A DNA stretch of 64,000 bases from Halorientalis litorea (GCF_023028225.1 NZ_CP095482.1:434001-498000); one strand, 5' to 3'. Counted from the stretch's first letter, positions 28,322 through 39,027 are shown. Numbers and translations are program-made. The notes: a model not told the origin generated them from the letters alone.

Positions 28322-30307
28322 TCAGTCGTCTGCCGTGGCGGCTTCGCCTCGGTATATCTTCTCGACTTTGTCCTCGAACTCGGACATGATGTTGCGCCGC
28401 TTTTTCTTCAGCGAGGGCGTCAACAGGTCGTTCTCCGGCATCCACTCGATGTGGACCAACTCGAACTCCTTGATGGTCTCGTGTTTCTCGACGTTGCGGT
28501 TCGCGAGTTGTACGTCCTCGTCGACCCACTCGCGGACGCGTTCGTCCTCACAGATTTCCTCGCGCGTGTCCGGTAGCTCGATGTTGCGGTTCTCCGCCCA
28601 CCGTTCGATGGCGTCGAAGTTCGGGACGATGAGCGCGCTGATGAACTTCTCGTCGTCACCCATCACCATAATCTGGTCGACGCGCGAGGACGTGGAGAAC
28701 TCGTCTTCGATGGGTTCCGGCGCGACGTTCTTGCCGGTGTCCAACACGAGCAGGTTCTTCAGCCGGTCGTGGTAGACGAGGTAGTCGTCCTCGACACGCC
28801 CGACGATGTCGCCGGTCCTGAAGAAGCCGTCGTCGGTGAACGCCTCGTCGGTCTTCTCGGGCATCTCCCAGTAGCCTTCGGTGACGTTCGGCCCCTTGAT
28901 GAGGAGTTCCCCGACCGTACCCTCGGCGTCCTCGAACTGCTCTTGGTTCACCTTCGACTCGTCGATTCGGATGTCGACATCCGGCAGCGGCGGACCGAGG
29001 GTCCCGATGCGGAGGTCCTCTGGGGGGTTCGAGGTGACGACTGGCGACGCCTCGGTGAGGCCGTACCCCTCGTAGATGGGAAGTCCCATGCCATCGAACA
29101 GGCGCGAGAGGTCTACGCTGAGGCTCCCACCACCGCTGACGAACAGTTCGACGTTCCCGCCGAGTTCCTCCTTGACCGACCGGAACACGAGCAGGTTCGC
29201 GATGGACCGCTTCGCCTTGAGGCCGAGCGACGGGTTGTCCGTTTCGCTGTACTGTCGCCCGATATCGACGGCCCAGTCGAAGATTCGTTCCTTGAGGTCC
29301 GACCCGCTGGCCTGCTCGCGCATCTGCTCGAAGATGCGTTCGTAGACGCGCGGGACGCTCGCTCCGCCGTTGGGTTTGATTTTCTTGATGTCCTCGCTGA
29401 CCGTGTCGGGGCTCTCGGCGTACCCCACGGTGAGGCCGGACGCGAACTGCAGGAAGTGTCCCGCCGTCCGCTCGAAGACGTGTGCCAACGGGAGGAACGA
29501 AATCGTCGTCTTCCCGGCTGTCAGGGCTGGCGTGTCCGGGTCCTTGTCCGGGCGCGGACCAACTCGTTTGCGGAGCTGATTGATGTTCGCTCGGAAGTTC
29601 CGGTGGGTCAGTTTGACCCCTTTCGGCTTGCCCGTCGTCCCCGAGGTGTAGATGAGGCTCGCGAGGCCGTGGCTGTCGATGTCCGCGATACGAGAGCGGT
29701 ACGTCTCCTCGTCGAACGCTTCGTCGCCCATCTGGTACACGTCCGCGAGCGTGTAGATGTCGGGCACGTCGTCGTACTCGTCGAGTCCGTCGATGACGAC
29801 CACGAAGTCCAGACTGAGTTCTTCCTCGACTTTGATGATTCGGTCGAGCAGGTACTCGTTCTCGACCACGACCCCGTCGGCACCGGGGTTGTTCAGCAAG
29901 TACTTGCACTGTTTCGGCGAGGACTCGGTGTAAATCGTACTGACGGCACCACCGGCCCCGAGAATCCCGAAGTCACTCAGTGCCCACTCCATCCGGGTGT
30001 TCGACATGAGACCGACGCGGTCGCCGTTCTCGACGCCGAGTTCGCGGAACCCAGTCGAGAGCCGACGGACGATGTCCCCCATTCGCTCGTAGGTAATAGT
30101 GGTGTACTCATCCGCGTCCGGTTCCGGCACGATATCCGGCGTCAGCGACCGCGAATAGATACCACCTTTGTACTTCTGTGCCGCCCTCTCGGCGTTTCGT
30201 TCGACAGTTTCCTCGAACAGTTCGGGGATGGTGTTGTGTCCTATCACCTCATCTTCGTACTCCCGCTCCGCTTCCCGCCACTCCGCCACGCTGTCAGACG
30301 ATGCCAT
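28322..30307 (-). CDS. Long-chain acyl-CoA synthetase (AMP-forming)
   Basis: 661 residues from the ATG at 30307; an ATG at 30325 would add six. The ATP-binding motif is Y-T-S-G-T-T-G-K-P-K-G, followed by Y-E-G-Y-G-L-T-E-A and T-G-D-I-V. The size and organisation match long-chain fatty acyl-CoA ligases of the FadD15/ACSL type. It activates fatty acids for the beta-oxidation genes at 31-35.7 kb and carries no membrane segment. Confidence 0.9.
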   Translation of the reverse strand: MASSDSVAEWREAEREYEDEVIGHNTIPELFEETVERNAERAAQKYKGGIYSRSLTPDIVPEPDADEYTTITYERMGDIVRRLSTGFRELGVENGDRVGLMSNTRMEWALSDFGILGAGGAVSTIYTESSPKQCKYLLNNPGADGVVVENEYLLDRIIKVEEELSLDFVVVIDGLDEYDDVPDIYTLADVYQMGDEAFDEETYRSRIADIDSHGLASLIYTSGTTGKPKGVKLTHRNFRANINQLRKRVGPRPDKDPDTPALTAGKTTISFLPLAHVFERTAGHFLQFASGLTVGYAESPDTVSEDIKKIKPNGGASVPRVYERIFEQMREQASGSDLKERIFDWAVDIGRQYSETDNPSLGLKAKRSIANLLVFRSVKEELGGNVELFVSGGGSLSVDLSRLFDGMGLPIYEGYGLTEASPVVTSNPPEDLRIGTLGPPLPDVDIRIDESKVNQEQFEDAEGTVGELLIKGPNVTEGYWEMPEKTDEAFTDDGFFRTGDIVGRVEDDYLVYHDRLKNLLVLDTGKNVAPEPIEDEFSTSSRVDQIMVMGDDEKFISALIVPNFDAIERWAENRNIELPDTREEICEDERVREWVDEDVQLANRNVEKHETIKEFELVHIEWMPENDLLTPSLKKKRRNIMSEFEDKVEKIYRGEAATADD

Positions 30308-30504
30308 GCTACCTGCTATTCGCATCTATCCATAAATATACAATGGTCGTTTACACCTTTTTCAAGCGTTCAGTCGAGTGAATCGTTCGCCCGGGTTCCT
30401 GCCAGCGGTTACCGACCCACACTAGAACGTAGTCGGGGAATCGGTGGTAGCACAAACTAACGTGGTTCGAACCGAGAGTCGCGCCGCTCAGTCACGATTA
30501 GTCA

Positions 30505-30584
30505 CCACAGGAATGCACCGTCAGGGATTTGAACCGGAGCCAGACGTGCTCGCTTCGCTGTGCGCGACTGGCAGGGTTCAAATC
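30505..30584 (-). repeat. tRNA-Glu 3'-end tail element
   Basis: A 31-base perfect direct repeat (30505-30535 and 30617-30647) copies the 3' end of tRNA-Glu plus flank, downstream of the gene on its strand. The inverted T-arm-like sequence at 30574-30584 faces the copy at 30524-30535. Between them is a core resembling the one in the 47.9 kb elements on the complementary strand (agcgaagcgag). Confidence 0.75.
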
Positions 30585-30625
30585 AAGCGAGACAGCGGTA
30601 GCTCGGAGAGGAATTGCCACAGGAA

Positions 30626-30737
<112 letters not shown>

Positions 30738-30979
30738 GCATCTGTGTCTGGGAGGTGTCCATTAATAAACCCTGCTTTTCGGAGCGGCGGTGTGAGTGTG
30801 TCACGAGGCGGGCAATCGAGAGACGGGAACCCGCTACCCGCCGACCGGTGCCAGCCTCGACCGCCGGTTCACGTCCGTCAGCACGGTTGCTGACGGCTGT
30901 TTCGGGTGTTCAGTTCCCTTCGAAGTCGGGTTCGGTTCCGGTAGACCTGCGGTCTACCGACGCTCGCCCGATTTTTCCG

Positions 30980-32980
30980 TCACTGGCCTTCAAAATCGGG
31001 CTCGGTATCGCCCATGAAGGCCGTCATGCCCTCCATCACGTCGTCCGTGCCGATGAGGTGGCCGAAGGCCTGGGATTCGACTTCGAGACCGGCCTCGGTG
31101 TCGTCGCGGCCCTTCAGCATGGCGCGTTTGGTCATCTTCTGGGCGACCGGCGGCCCCTGTGCGAGGTCCGCGGCCAGTTCGTAGGCCTCGTCGAAGAGGT
31201 CGTCCTTCGACACCACGTCACGGAGGAAGCCGAAGTCTTCCATCTCTTCGGCGTCGTACCGCTCGGCGGTCATGATGATTTCCTTGGCGGGACCCTCGCC
31301 GATGACGTTGGCGAGCCGCTGGGTACCGCCCCATCCCGGCAGGAGGCCGAGGTCGAGTTCCGGCTGCCCGAACTCGGAGCGTTCGGAGGCGATGCGGATG
31401 TCGGTACATATCGAGAGTTCCATGCCGCCGCCGAGACAGAAGCCGTCGATGCCCGCGACGACGGGCATGGGCGTCTCCTCCAGACGGCCGAAGGTCGCCT
31501 GCCCCTCGCTCGAGAGTTCCTGTGCCGAGAGCGGGTCTGCGCTCGTCGCCATGGACTGCACGTCGGCCCCGGCGGAGAACGCCTTGTCACCCTCGCCCGT
31601 GATGAGGATGGACCGGACCTGTTCCTCCGCTTCGAGGATGTCGAGGGCCTCGTCTAGTTCACCGAGCACGTCGAGGCTGATGGTGTTCATCCGGTGGGGT
31701 CGGTCTATCTTGATGTGGCCGACCTGCTTCTCGTTGTGGCCTTCGGGCACGTCCACGTCGATGCGTTCGAGAGCGATAACCTCGAAGTCCGGTCCCTCGT
31801 CTTCCTCGTCGTCGCCACCGTAGAAGCCGCCCTCCTCGACGGCTTCTTCGAGGTACTCCGGCGGTTCGTAGCGGGCCGCACCGGTCTCCTCGAACAGCGA
31901 TTCGAGTTTGTCGAGGCACTGCCCGACGCCGTACTCGTCGACTGTCTTGACGGGACCCTGCGGGAACCCAGCACCCATCATCACGGCCTCGTCGATGTCC
32001 TCGGGCGGAGCCACGCCGTCGCCGACGAGGTTGGCTATCTCCTTGGCCAGCGTCGCGTTCAGTCGCTCCTCGACCTCCTCGCTGTACTCGTCGGTCGGCA
32101 CGTCGGCACCGTCGCCGTCCTCGTAGTCGTAGAAGCCCTTGCCGGTCTTCTGGCCGAGTTCGTCGTTCTCGACCATCTCGACCATCACCGGGGCCGGTTC
32201 GTACTCGTCACCGAGCACCTCGTTCATGTACTCCAGCACGTGATAGGAGATGTCGATGCCGGTCATGTCCGCCAGCTCGAAACTCCCCATCGGCAGGCCC
32301 ATGTGGTACTTCGTCGTGGAGTCGATCTCCTCGACGGTAGCCACGTCGTCGGAGAGCATCCAGCAGGCCTCGTTCATCAGCGGGACGAGGATGCGGTTGA
32401 CGATGAAGCCCGGCGAGTCCTTGCGGACGCGGACCGGGGTCTTGCCGAAGTCCTCGGCGAGTGCCTCGATGGTCTCGACCGTCTCGTCGGCAGTGTGGCC
32501 GCCGTAGATGACCTCGACCAACTGCATCCGAATCGGCGGGTTGAAAAAGTGCATGCCACAGAACTGCTCGGGGCGGTCCGAGACCTCCGAGAGTTCCGTA
32601 ATCGACAGCGAGGACGTGTTCGTCGCGAAGATGGCGTGGTCGGGTGCGGCCTCCTCGACCTCCGCGTACACGTCCTTTTTGATGTCCATCTTCTCGGGGA
32701 CGGCCTCGATGATGACATCGGCACTGCCGACGGCCTCGGACATGTCGACGAGCGGTGTCACGCTGTCCAGTGCGGCCTCGGCTTCCTCGTCGGTTATCTG
32801 GTCTTTCTCGGCGAGTTTTTCGAGGCTCCACTCGATGTCCTCGTAGCCGCTCTGTACGAACTCCTCTTTGATGTCGCGCAGTCGAACGTCGTATCCGGCG
32901 AGTGCAGCGACCTCCGCGATACCGTGGCCCATGTTCCCGGCCCCGAGTACCGCGATGGTCTCGATGTCTTCAAGTTCCAT
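30980..32980 (-). CDS. 3-hydroxyacyl-CoA dehydrogenase/enoyl-CoA hydratase fusion
   Basis: 666 residues from the ATG at 32980, chosen because the NAD motif V-L-G-A-G-N-M-G-H-G follows at once; upstream codons to 33121 are unlike the family. The order is NAD-binding HCDH domain, two HCDH C-terminal domains, an acidic linker at about 400-420, then an enoyl-CoA hydratase domain with G-F-C-L-G-G-G-M-E-L and G-W-G-G-T-Q-R. This domain order is common in archaeal enzymes and opposite to bacterial FadB. It catalyses steps two and three of beta-oxidation. No thiolase is present in the window. Confidence 0.92.
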   Translation of the reverse strand: MELEDIETIAVLGAGNMGHGIAEVAALAGYDVRLRDIKEEFVQSGYEDIEWSLEKLAEKDQITDEEAEAALDSVTPLVDMSEAVGSADVIIEAVPEKMDIKKDVYAEVEEAAPDHAIFATNTSSLSITELSEVSDRPEQFCGMHFFNPPIRMQLVEVIYGGHTADETVETIEALAEDFGKTPVRVRKDSPGFIVNRILVPLMNEACWMLSDDVATVEEIDSTTKYHMGLPMGSFELADMTGIDISYHVLEYMNEVLGDEYEPAPVMVEMVENDELGQKTGKGFYDYEDGDGADVPTDEYSEEVEERLNATLAKEIANLVGDGVAPPEDIDEAVMMGAGFPQGPVKTVDEYGVGQCLDKLESLFEETGAARYEPPEYLEEAVEEGGFYGGDDEEDEGPDFEVIALERIDVDVPEGHNEKQVGHIKIDRPHRMNTISLDVLGELDEALDILEAEEQVRSILITGEGDKAFSAGADVQSMATSADPLSAQELSSEGQATFGRLEETPMPVVAGIDGFCLGGGMELSICTDIRIASERSEFGQPELDLGLLPGWGGTQRLANVIGEGPAKEIIMTAERYDAEEMEDFGFLRDVVSKDDLFDEAYELAADLAQGPPVAQKMTKRAMLKGRDDTEAGLEVESQAFGHLIGTDDVMEGMTAFMGDTEPDFEGQ

Positions 32981-33219
32981 AAGTCGTCGTTGTAACACAC
33001 TCCGTGAACTGCTTTCAACGTTTTTCTTTCCGCAGCAAGGCCGGAACCAGCCGAAAGCGGCCGGTTCACGCGTCACCGGAGTGGCTGAGCGAGACTGTCG
33101 TGCTGTCGTGACGGCGGGCACCGAACCCCGGCGAAATCCTCCGAGAGAGGTCCGGAAACGGCCAGCACGTTGTTCGTGGATTACAAACCATTATGATAGT
33201 GGTGTCCGCATTCGGGGGT

Positions 33220-34371
33220 ATGGATTTCAGTATGCCCGACGAGGTGGAACAGATTCGCAAAGAAGTGCGCCGGTTCGGCGAGAACGAGATAACGCCGGTC
33301 GCAACCGAGTACGACCGGGAAGAAAAATACCCCCACGAGGTCGTCGACAAGGCCGCCGAGATGGGACTGCTCGGCCCGCAGATTCCCGTCGAGTACGGCG
33401 GTGCCGGCTACTCCGTCCTCGAGACGGTGGCCGTCGCCGAGGAACTGTTCGCCATCGACCCCGGCATCGGGTTCTGCATCGCCGCCTCCTCGTTCGGGAC
33501 GGAGGCCATCATGGAGTTCGGGACCGAAGACCAGAAAGAGGAGTTCCTCGCGCCCGTCGCCCGCGGTGAGAAGGTGTCCGGGGCCGCCATCTCGGAGCCG
33601 GACACCGGGTCCGACGTTTCGTCCATCTCGACGCAGGCCGAGAAGGACGGCGACGAGTACGTCATCAACGGCAACAAGATGTGGATATCGAACGGCACCG
33701 TCGGCGACTTCTTCGTCGTTCTCTGTCAGACCGACCCCGAGGCCGAGGGCCGTTACAACGGCTTCTCCCAGATTATCGTCGAGTCCGACCGCGACGGCTT
33801 CCAAGCCGACAAGATTACCGGCAAACTCGGTATTCGTGCCTCGGACACGGCGGAACTCATCTTCGACGACGTGCGCGTGCCCGAGGAGAACCTCGTCGGC
33901 AACCCCGGCATGGGTTTCCTCCAGCAGATGCAGTTCTTCGACGCGACGCGTGTCGGCGTCGCCGCACAGGGCGTCGGTATCGCGAAGGGTGCCGCCGACG
34001 CCGCCCTAGAGTACGCACAGGAGCGCGAGCAGTTCGGCCAGCCGATTTCGGAGTTCCAGGCCATCCAGCACAAACTCGCCGAGATGTACACCGACATCGA
34101 AGCCGCCCGCAACCTGACCTACAAGGGTGCCTGGAGTGTCGACGAGGGCGAGCAGATTACGAAACTGGCGTCGATGGCCAAGGAGTACGCCTCCCGCGTC
34201 GCCGTCGACGTGACGCAGGAAGCCGTCCAGATTCACGGCGGTGCCGGCTACGTCGACGACTTCCCCGTCGAGCGGTTCTATCGCGACGCCAAGATTACCC
34301 AAATCTACGAGGGGACCACCGAGATTCAGAAGAACATCATCGCCCGCGAACTGCTCGGCAAGGGCTTCTGA
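33220..34371 (+). CDS. Acyl-CoA dehydrogenase (first of tandem pair)
   Basis: 383 residues from the ATG at 33220. Motifs include [11 protein letters not shown] and the C-terminal [15 protein letters not shown]. The catalytic Glu region fits the short- and medium-chain family. It oxidises acyl-CoA using FAD and passes electrons to ETF. The next gene is a very close paralogue, with stretches of 89 and 190 identical bases. It is divergent from the HACD-ECH gene. Confidence 0.92.
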   Translation: MDFSMPDEVEQIRKEVRRFGENEITPVATEYDREEKYPHEVVDKAAEMGLLGPQIPVEYGGAGYSVLETVAVAEELFAIDPGIGFCIAASSFGTEAIMEFGTEDQKEEFLAPVARGEKVSGAAISEPDTGSDVSSISTQAEKDGDEYVINGNKMWISNGTVGDFFVVLCQTDPEAEGRYNGFSQIIVESDRDGFQADKITGKLGIRASDTAELIFDDVRVPEENLVGNPGMGFLQQMQFFDATRVGVAAQGVGIAKGAADAALEYAQEREQFGQPISEFQAIQHKLAEMYTDIEAARNLTYKGAWSVDEGEQITKLASMAKEYASRVAVDVTQEAVQIHGGAGYVDDFPVERFYRDAKITQIYEGTTEIQKNIIARELLGKGF

Positions 34372-34509
34372 ACTGCGGGGGCCTCGACCCCGGCCAGCCG
34401 TGCCGGCGGTAACCCTGTAACCTGTTGGGTCGATTATAAACTACTTTCCACGGGCCGTGTCGAGATTGCAAAGAAGTATTATAGCTATACTCCTTTGGAT
34501 TGGATAGTC

Positions 34510-35661
34510 ATGGACTTCGAGATAACGGAAGAGCAAGAGCAGATTCGGAGCGAAGTGCGCCGCTTCTTCGAGAACGAGGTTCGGGATGTCGCAACCGAGT
34601 ACGACGCAGAAGAGAAGTATCCCGAAGAGATCATGCAGAAAGCCGCCGAGATGGGCATGACCGGTGCCCAGATTCCCGTCGAGTACGGCGGTGCCGGCTA
34701 CTCGATGCTCGAAGCGGCCATCATCTCCGAAGAGATGTTCGCCGTCGACCCCGGTATCGCGCTGTGTCTCCAGTCGGCCTCGTTCGGTGCCGACGCCATC
34801 ATGGAGTTCGGGACCGAAGACCAGAAAGAGGAGTTCCTCGAACCCATCGCCACCGGCGAGGCCGTGATGGGCGCGGCCATCTCGGAACCGGACACCGGGT
34901 CCGACGTTTCGTCCATCTCGACGCAGGCCGAGAAGGACGGCGACGAGTACGTCATCAACGGCAACAAGATGTGGATTACCAACGGGTCGGTGGGTGACTT
35001 CTTCGTCGTCCTCTGTCAGACCGACCCCGAGGCCGAGGGCCGCTACAACGGCTTCTCCCAGATTATCGTCGAGTCCGACCGCGACGGCTTCCAAGCCGAC
35101 AAGATTACCGGCAAACTCGGTATTCGTGCCTCGGACACGGCGGAACTCATCTTCGACGACGTGCGCGTGCCCGAGGAGAACCTCGTCGGCAACCCCGGCA
35201 TGGGTTTCCTCCAGCAGATGCAGTTCTTCGACGACACCCGGACCGGCGTCGCCGCACAGGGTGTCGGCCTCGCACGCGGCGCGGCCGAGCGCGCACTGGA
35301 GTACGCACAGGAGCGCGAGCAGTTCGGCCAGCCGATTTCGGAGTTCCAAGCCATCCAGCACAAACTCGCCGAGATGTTCACCGAAATCGAGGCGGCGCGG
35401 AACCTGACCTACAAGGCCGCGTGGTCGGTGGACCAAGACACCCAGATTACGAAACTGGCGTCGATGGCCAAGGAGTACGCCTCCCGCGTCGCCGTCGACG
35501 TGGCAAACGAGGCTGTCCAGATCCACGGCGGTGCCGGCTACGTCAACGACTTCGACGTGGAGCGGTTCTACCGTGACGCCAAGATTCTCCAGATTTACGA
35601 GGGGACCACCGAGATTCAGAAGAACATCGTCGCCCGCGAACTGCTCGGCAAGGGCTTCTAA
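34510..35661 (+). CDS. Acyl-CoA dehydrogenase (second of tandem pair)
   Basis: 383 residues from the ATG at 34510; a TTG at 34495 is less likely. Same motifs as the upstream copy. The N-terminal 100 residues and the 240-290 region differ most, which may change chain-length preference. The identical middle segments indicate recent gene conversion. The two genes are separated by about 140 bases containing a TATA-like stretch, so each may have its own promoter. Confidence 0.92.
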   Translation: MDFEITEEQEQIRSEVRRFFENEVRDVATEYDAEEKYPEEIMQKAAEMGMTGAQIPVEYGGAGYSMLEAAIISEEMFAVDPGIALCLQSASFGADAIMEFGTEDQKEEFLEPIATGEAVMGAAISEPDTGSDVSSISTQAEKDGDEYVINGNKMWITNGSVGDFFVVLCQTDPEAEGRYNGFSQIIVESDRDGFQADKITGKLGIRASDTAELIFDDVRVPEENLVGNPGMGFLQQMQFFDDTRTGVAAQGVGLARGAAERALEYAQEREQFGQPISEFQAIQHKLAEMFTEIEAARNLTYKAAWSVDQDTQITKLASMAKEYASRVAVDVANEAVQIHGGAGYVNDFDVERFYRDAKILQIYEGTTEIQKNIVARELLGKGF

Positions 35662-35845
35662 GCGGGTCCGCTCTATCCCTGCGTTTATGTAGGACGGTCC
35701 GCAAGCACTGGGTATGTCCGTCCGCACGACGACGCACCGACGGTCGCTCGTCAGCCAGTCCCGACTGGCCGGTCGTTGTCGCTGATTCTCGTTCCCGTTT
35801 CAGTCTCGTCCCGTCTCCAGACTGTCCCCACACTCCCAATCCACA

Positions 35846-36442
35846 ATGTTCGACCGACTCGACACGATTCGCACCCACATCGTCGAAGACGTTCGCACCG
35901 CACTCGCCAAAGACCCCGCGGCGAAGAGCGCGCTCGAGGTGTTCCTGCTCTACCCCGGCCTGCACGCGGTCTGGCTGTACCGCGTCGCACACGCCCTCTG
36001 GAACAGCGACCACCGACTCGCGGCGCGGGCCCTCTCGGAGGTCGCTCGCTTTCTGACCGGCGTCGAGATTCACCCTGCGGCGACCATCGGTCGCCGCCTG
36101 TTCATCGACCACGGACAGGGCGTCGTCGTCGGCGAGACGGCCGACATCGGTGACGACGTGTTGATGTACCACGGCGTCACGCTCGGCGGCGACTCGATGC
36201 GTCGGGAGAAACGCCATCCGACCGTCGAGGACTGTGCGACGCTCGGTGCGAACGCGACGTTGCTCGGCGACATCACGGTCGGCGAGAGTGCGACGGTGGG
36301 TGCGGGGTCCGTCGTCGCCGAGTCGGTACCGGCGGGCGCGACGGCGAAGGGCGTCCCCGCCGAAGTGACGGGCGAGTCCAGCGACCCACAGCCAGAGCGG
36401 GAGTCCGAGAGCGAACCGACCCACTGGCTCGCTGACTGTTGA
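35846..36442 (+). CDS. cysE: Serine O-acetyltransferase
   Basis: 198 residues. A short helical N-terminus is followed by left-handed beta-helix hexapeptide repeats, with catalytic-site motifs [13 protein letters not shown] and Y-H-G-V-T-L-G-G. It makes O-acetylserine from serine and acetyl-CoA, the first step to cysteine. The length fits the short archaeal/Bacillus-type CysE. The C-terminal 25 residues are an acidic extension. Confidence 0.92.
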   Translation: MFDRLDTIRTHIVEDVRTALAKDPAAKSALEVFLLYPGLHAVWLYRVAHALWNSDHRLAARALSEVARFLTGVEIHPAATIGRRLFIDHGQGVVVGETADIGDDVLMYHGVTLGGDSMRREKRHPTVEDCATLGANATLLGDITVGESATVGAGSVVAESVPAGATAKGVPAEVTGESSDPQPERESESEPTHWLADC

Positions 36443-36541
36443 CCCACCGGCTCACTGACTGTGTCGTCGAAACCGCACACGATGCGTGAGCGGTGCCCGT
36501 CAGTCGTGTGCAGTCGTGTCGGCTGAAAAAACGGAGCGTGG

Positions 36542-37837
36542 TCAGCGCGTCGCGTTCAGTCCTTGCTCGACGTTCTGCGTGTACGTGTCGTCGAGGTCGA
36601 TGGCCGTCTCCGCGTTACGGATGGCGTTGGTCCCGACCACCGCCGAGTCGCCCGACCGAAGCCGGATGGCAGTCGGGCAGTCGTTGAACGCGTTCCCGGT
36701 GACGGTGAAGTTGTACGGGCGGTCCTCTTCCCGGGACGACGTCCGGTCTGGGTCGGCGGGGACCGTCCGTGCGATAAAGCCGACCTGACAGTTCTCGACG
36801 TGGTTGTTCGCGATGGTGATGTCGTAGGACGTGGCTTCGGGCGTGCCCGCAACCGCGTCGGTGAGGTGGGTTTCTTTGTACTCGATTTCGAGACCCGCCT
36901 CGCCCCCGGGGTCGCCGCCGAAGCGGTTGAGGTTCCGGCAGACGTTCCCGACGATTGCACCCTGTTGGGCCGGCGAGCACGCGATGAGGCTGTGGCCGCC
37001 GTCGTAGACGACGTTGCCCATCACGGTGAAGTTGCTCACGTTGTATGGGGCGATGTTGTTGAACTTCATCCCGGCGACGCGGTTGCCGATGATGGTCACG
37101 TCCGTCGACCGCTTGAGGTCGAGTCCGTCGGTGGCCGCCCGTGACGTGATTCCGTACCAGTTGGGGTCGAGGACGACGTTGTTACGCGCGAGGACGTACT
37201 GACACCCCGAGAAGGAGATAGCCATCTCGAACCCGTCGACGGTGCGGTTGTTCGCGATGGTCAGCCCGGTCACCTCGTCGGCTTGGATGGCGTGACACCC
37301 CAGTTCCGCACCGTTCGCGTCGAAGGTGATGCCCGTCACCGCAGTGTTGTCTCCGCGGACTCGAATCAGGTCGTGACCGACCACTAGCGGGTTGGTCTGG
37401 TTGGGACCCGGGAACGGGCTGTCTCGGCGACCCTGCGGCGTGACGACGAAGCGGGTGCCGTGTTGGCCCACCAGCGCGGTATCCGCCCCCATCGTCGCCG
37501 GCCCGCTGAAGCGGAAGGTGTCGCCGCTGGCCACGACGGTGCCGCCGTCCTCCACCCGGTCGAACGCGGCCTGAAACGCTTCGTGGGCGTTCTGTCCGCC
37601 GCTCGTGGTGAACACCGTCTCGTTCTCGCGAGCGTCAAGTACCTCGTACCGGCCGCCGCCGGCGTACCCGTCCTCGGTCCGATACACGTAGTACGCGTTA
37701 CTCACGCCCGGTGGCAGGGCGGGCGCGGCCTGTGCCACACCGGTCCCGCCGAACAATCCTGCGCCTGCCGCTCCGATACCCTGCATGAACGAACGGCGGC
37801 TGGCCGCGCGGCCACCCGAGCCTCGCTGGTCTGACAT
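36542..37837 (-). CDS. Tat-exported right-handed beta-helix protein
   Basis: 431 residues from the ATG at 37837; the open frame extends upstream but lacks protein character. The N-terminus has S-R-R-S-F-M-Q-G and ends in V-A-Q-A-A-P, a Tat signal with cleavage site. The body has repeats of the type I-x-x-N-x-V/A-x-D/E (for example V-M-G-N-V-V-Y-D-G, I-A-N-N-H-V-E-N), the parallel beta-helix seen in polysaccharide lyases and surface carbohydrate-active proteins. The catalytic type is unknown. A small TATA-bearing palindrome (ggctgtataatagcc) lies upstream near 37869-37883. Confidence 0.8.
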   Translation of the reverse strand: MSDQRGSGGRAASRRSFMQGIGAAGAGLFGGTGVAQAAPALPPGVSNAYYVYRTEDGYAGGGRYEVLDARENETVFTTSGGQNAHEAFQAAFDRVEDGGTVVASGDTFRFSGPATMGADTALVGQHGTRFVVTPQGRRDSPFPGPNQTNPLVVGHDLIRVRGDNTAVTGITFDANGAELGCHAIQADEVTGLTIANNRTVDGFEMAISFSGCQYVLARNNVVLDPNWYGITSRAATDGLDLKRSTDVTIIGNRVAGMKFNNIAPYNVSNFTVMGNVVYDGGHSLIACSPAQQGAIVGNVCRNLNRFGGDPGGEAGLEIEYKETHLTDAVAGTPEATSYDITIANNHVENCQVGFIARTVPADPDRTSSREEDRPYNFTVTGNAFNDCPTAIRLRSGDSAVVGTNAIRNAETAIDLDDTYTQNVEQGLNATR

Positions 37838-38135
37838 ACGAGTGCCTGTGTGGCCCACCGGTGAATAGGGCTGTATAATAGCCGTCCGTAGTGTTCTAGG
37901 CCACGACAGTCGGTCTTGACCTACCTCGTCGGTCGCCGGTCGGAGGCGACAGCGTGACGAAGACTCTGGACCGGCAGGATTTCTGTCGACTGTGACCGCA
38001 ACGTCTAGCGAGGCACTGGACAGGTCCGGTCCGTACCTAGCGGCGTCGCCGCCGAGACGACGATAGCCATCGCTGACACGGCCCGAGCGACCGGTCGAGA
38101 CGGGGAGCGATGCGTTGAAACCCGGCGAGACCGAG

Positions 38136-38756
38136 ATGAAGTCGATGAGCGAGGACGCCATCGCGACGCTTCGGGACGACGACTACCTCGGCCCGCTCGT
38201 CGAGGCACACGGACCGCTGACTATCGAGCCAGCGGACGACTTTTACCGACGGTTCGTCGTCTCTATCCTTCGCCAACAGGTGTCGATGGCCTCGGCGGCG
38301 GCTACCCGAGAACGGCTGTTCGAGGCGGTCGACCCGACGCCGGCGGCGATGCTGGCCACGGACGAGGCGACGTTGCGCGAGGCGGGTCTCTCCCGGCAGA
38401 AGGCCCGATACGTCAGAACCGTGGCAACGGCCTTCGAGGAGCGCGGCTGGTCGACGGAATTCTTCGCGGACATGGACGACGACGAGGCGCGAGCGGAGTT
38501 GACGGACGTGACCGGCGTCGGTGAGTGGACCGCGAACATGCAACTGCTCTTCTCGCTCGGACGTGCGGACGTGTTCCCGGTCGGTGACCTCGGGATTCGG
38601 AAGGGGATGGAGACGCTGTTCGACGCCGACCTCACGCGGCCGGCGATGGTCGAGCGAGCCGAGCGGTGGCGACCGTACCGGAGTTACGCCAGCCTCTACC
38701 TCTGGCGGGTCGGAGAAGACATCACGGAGAGCGTGGCCGAAGTCGTCGAGGGGTGA
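38136..38756 (+). CDS. DNA-3-methyladenine glycosylase (HhH-GPD family)
   Basis: About 206 residues from the ATG at 38136; ATG at 38145 and TTG at 38115 are alternatives. The family motif S-I-L-R-Q-Q-V-S appears early. The helix-hairpin-helix T-G-V-G-E-W-T-A-N follows, with the catalytic Asp in P-V-G-D-L-G-I. This is AlkA-like and lacks the N-terminal domain of E. coli AlkA. It removes alkylated bases in base-excision repair. Confidence 0.87.
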   Translation: MKSMSEDAIATLRDDDYLGPLVEAHGPLTIEPADDFYRRFVVSILRQQVSMASAAATRERLFEAVDPTPAAMLATDEATLREAGLSRQKARYVRTVATAFEERGWSTEFFADMDDDEARAELTDVTGVGEWTANMQLLFSLGRADVFPVGDLGIRKGMETLFDADLTRPAMVERAERWRPYRSYASLYLWRVGEDITESVAEVVEG

Positions 38757-38757
38757 C

Positions 38758-39027
38758 TCACTCTTCGGCGTCGGCTTCCGTCCGGTCGCCGCCGCGTTCG
38801 TCGGCACGGCGCGTCACGTCGACGTTCGAGAGCAGGAGGCGGTTCGCTACGACATCAACGTCGGGTTCGAGCGTCGCCCGCCCGTCACGGATGTCGACGG
38901 CGATGTTCTCGGTGCGGAGCCACTCGGTTCCGTGTCCGGGGTCGTCGACGGCGTTCAGAATCGCCTTCGTCTCCTTGCTGCTGTGGAGACTCAGCACGCC
39001 GACGGTGACAGCGTCGGATTCACGCAT
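38758..39027 (-). pseudogene. RimK N-terminal domain fragment
   Basis: 89 residues, starting M-R-E-S-D-A-V-T-V-G-V-L-S-L-H and containing S-K-E-T-K-A-I-L-N-A-V and D-V-V-A-N-R-L-L-L-S-N. This resembles the first domain of haloarchaeal RimK-type ATP-grasp glutamate ligases. It ends in a charged tail where the ATP-grasp domain should begin, so it is either a decayed gene or a stand-alone N-terminal domain. It is divergent from the desuccinylase gene at 39119, a frequent RimK neighbour. Without the ATP-grasp domain it cannot ligate. Confidence 0.65.

Noticed and set aside
28769..30460. Long plus-strand open frame opposite the acyl-CoA ligase
   Set aside because: A high-GC shadow of a clear gene on the other strand, with no family motif and Arg/Val-rich composition.
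32981..33121. Extension of the HACD-ECH protein
   Set aside because: The NAD-binding strand begins within ten residues of the ATG at 32980, as in the family; the extension has no similarity.
33220..35661. Assembly artefact duplication of one acyl-CoA dehydrogenase
   Set aside because: The copies differ at many positions outside the identical stretches, including coding changes, so they are two real genes.
37838..38161. Extension of the beta-helix protein before its Tat signal
   Set aside because: A Tat signal must be N-terminal, and the extension overlaps the start of the opposite-strand glycosylase gene.
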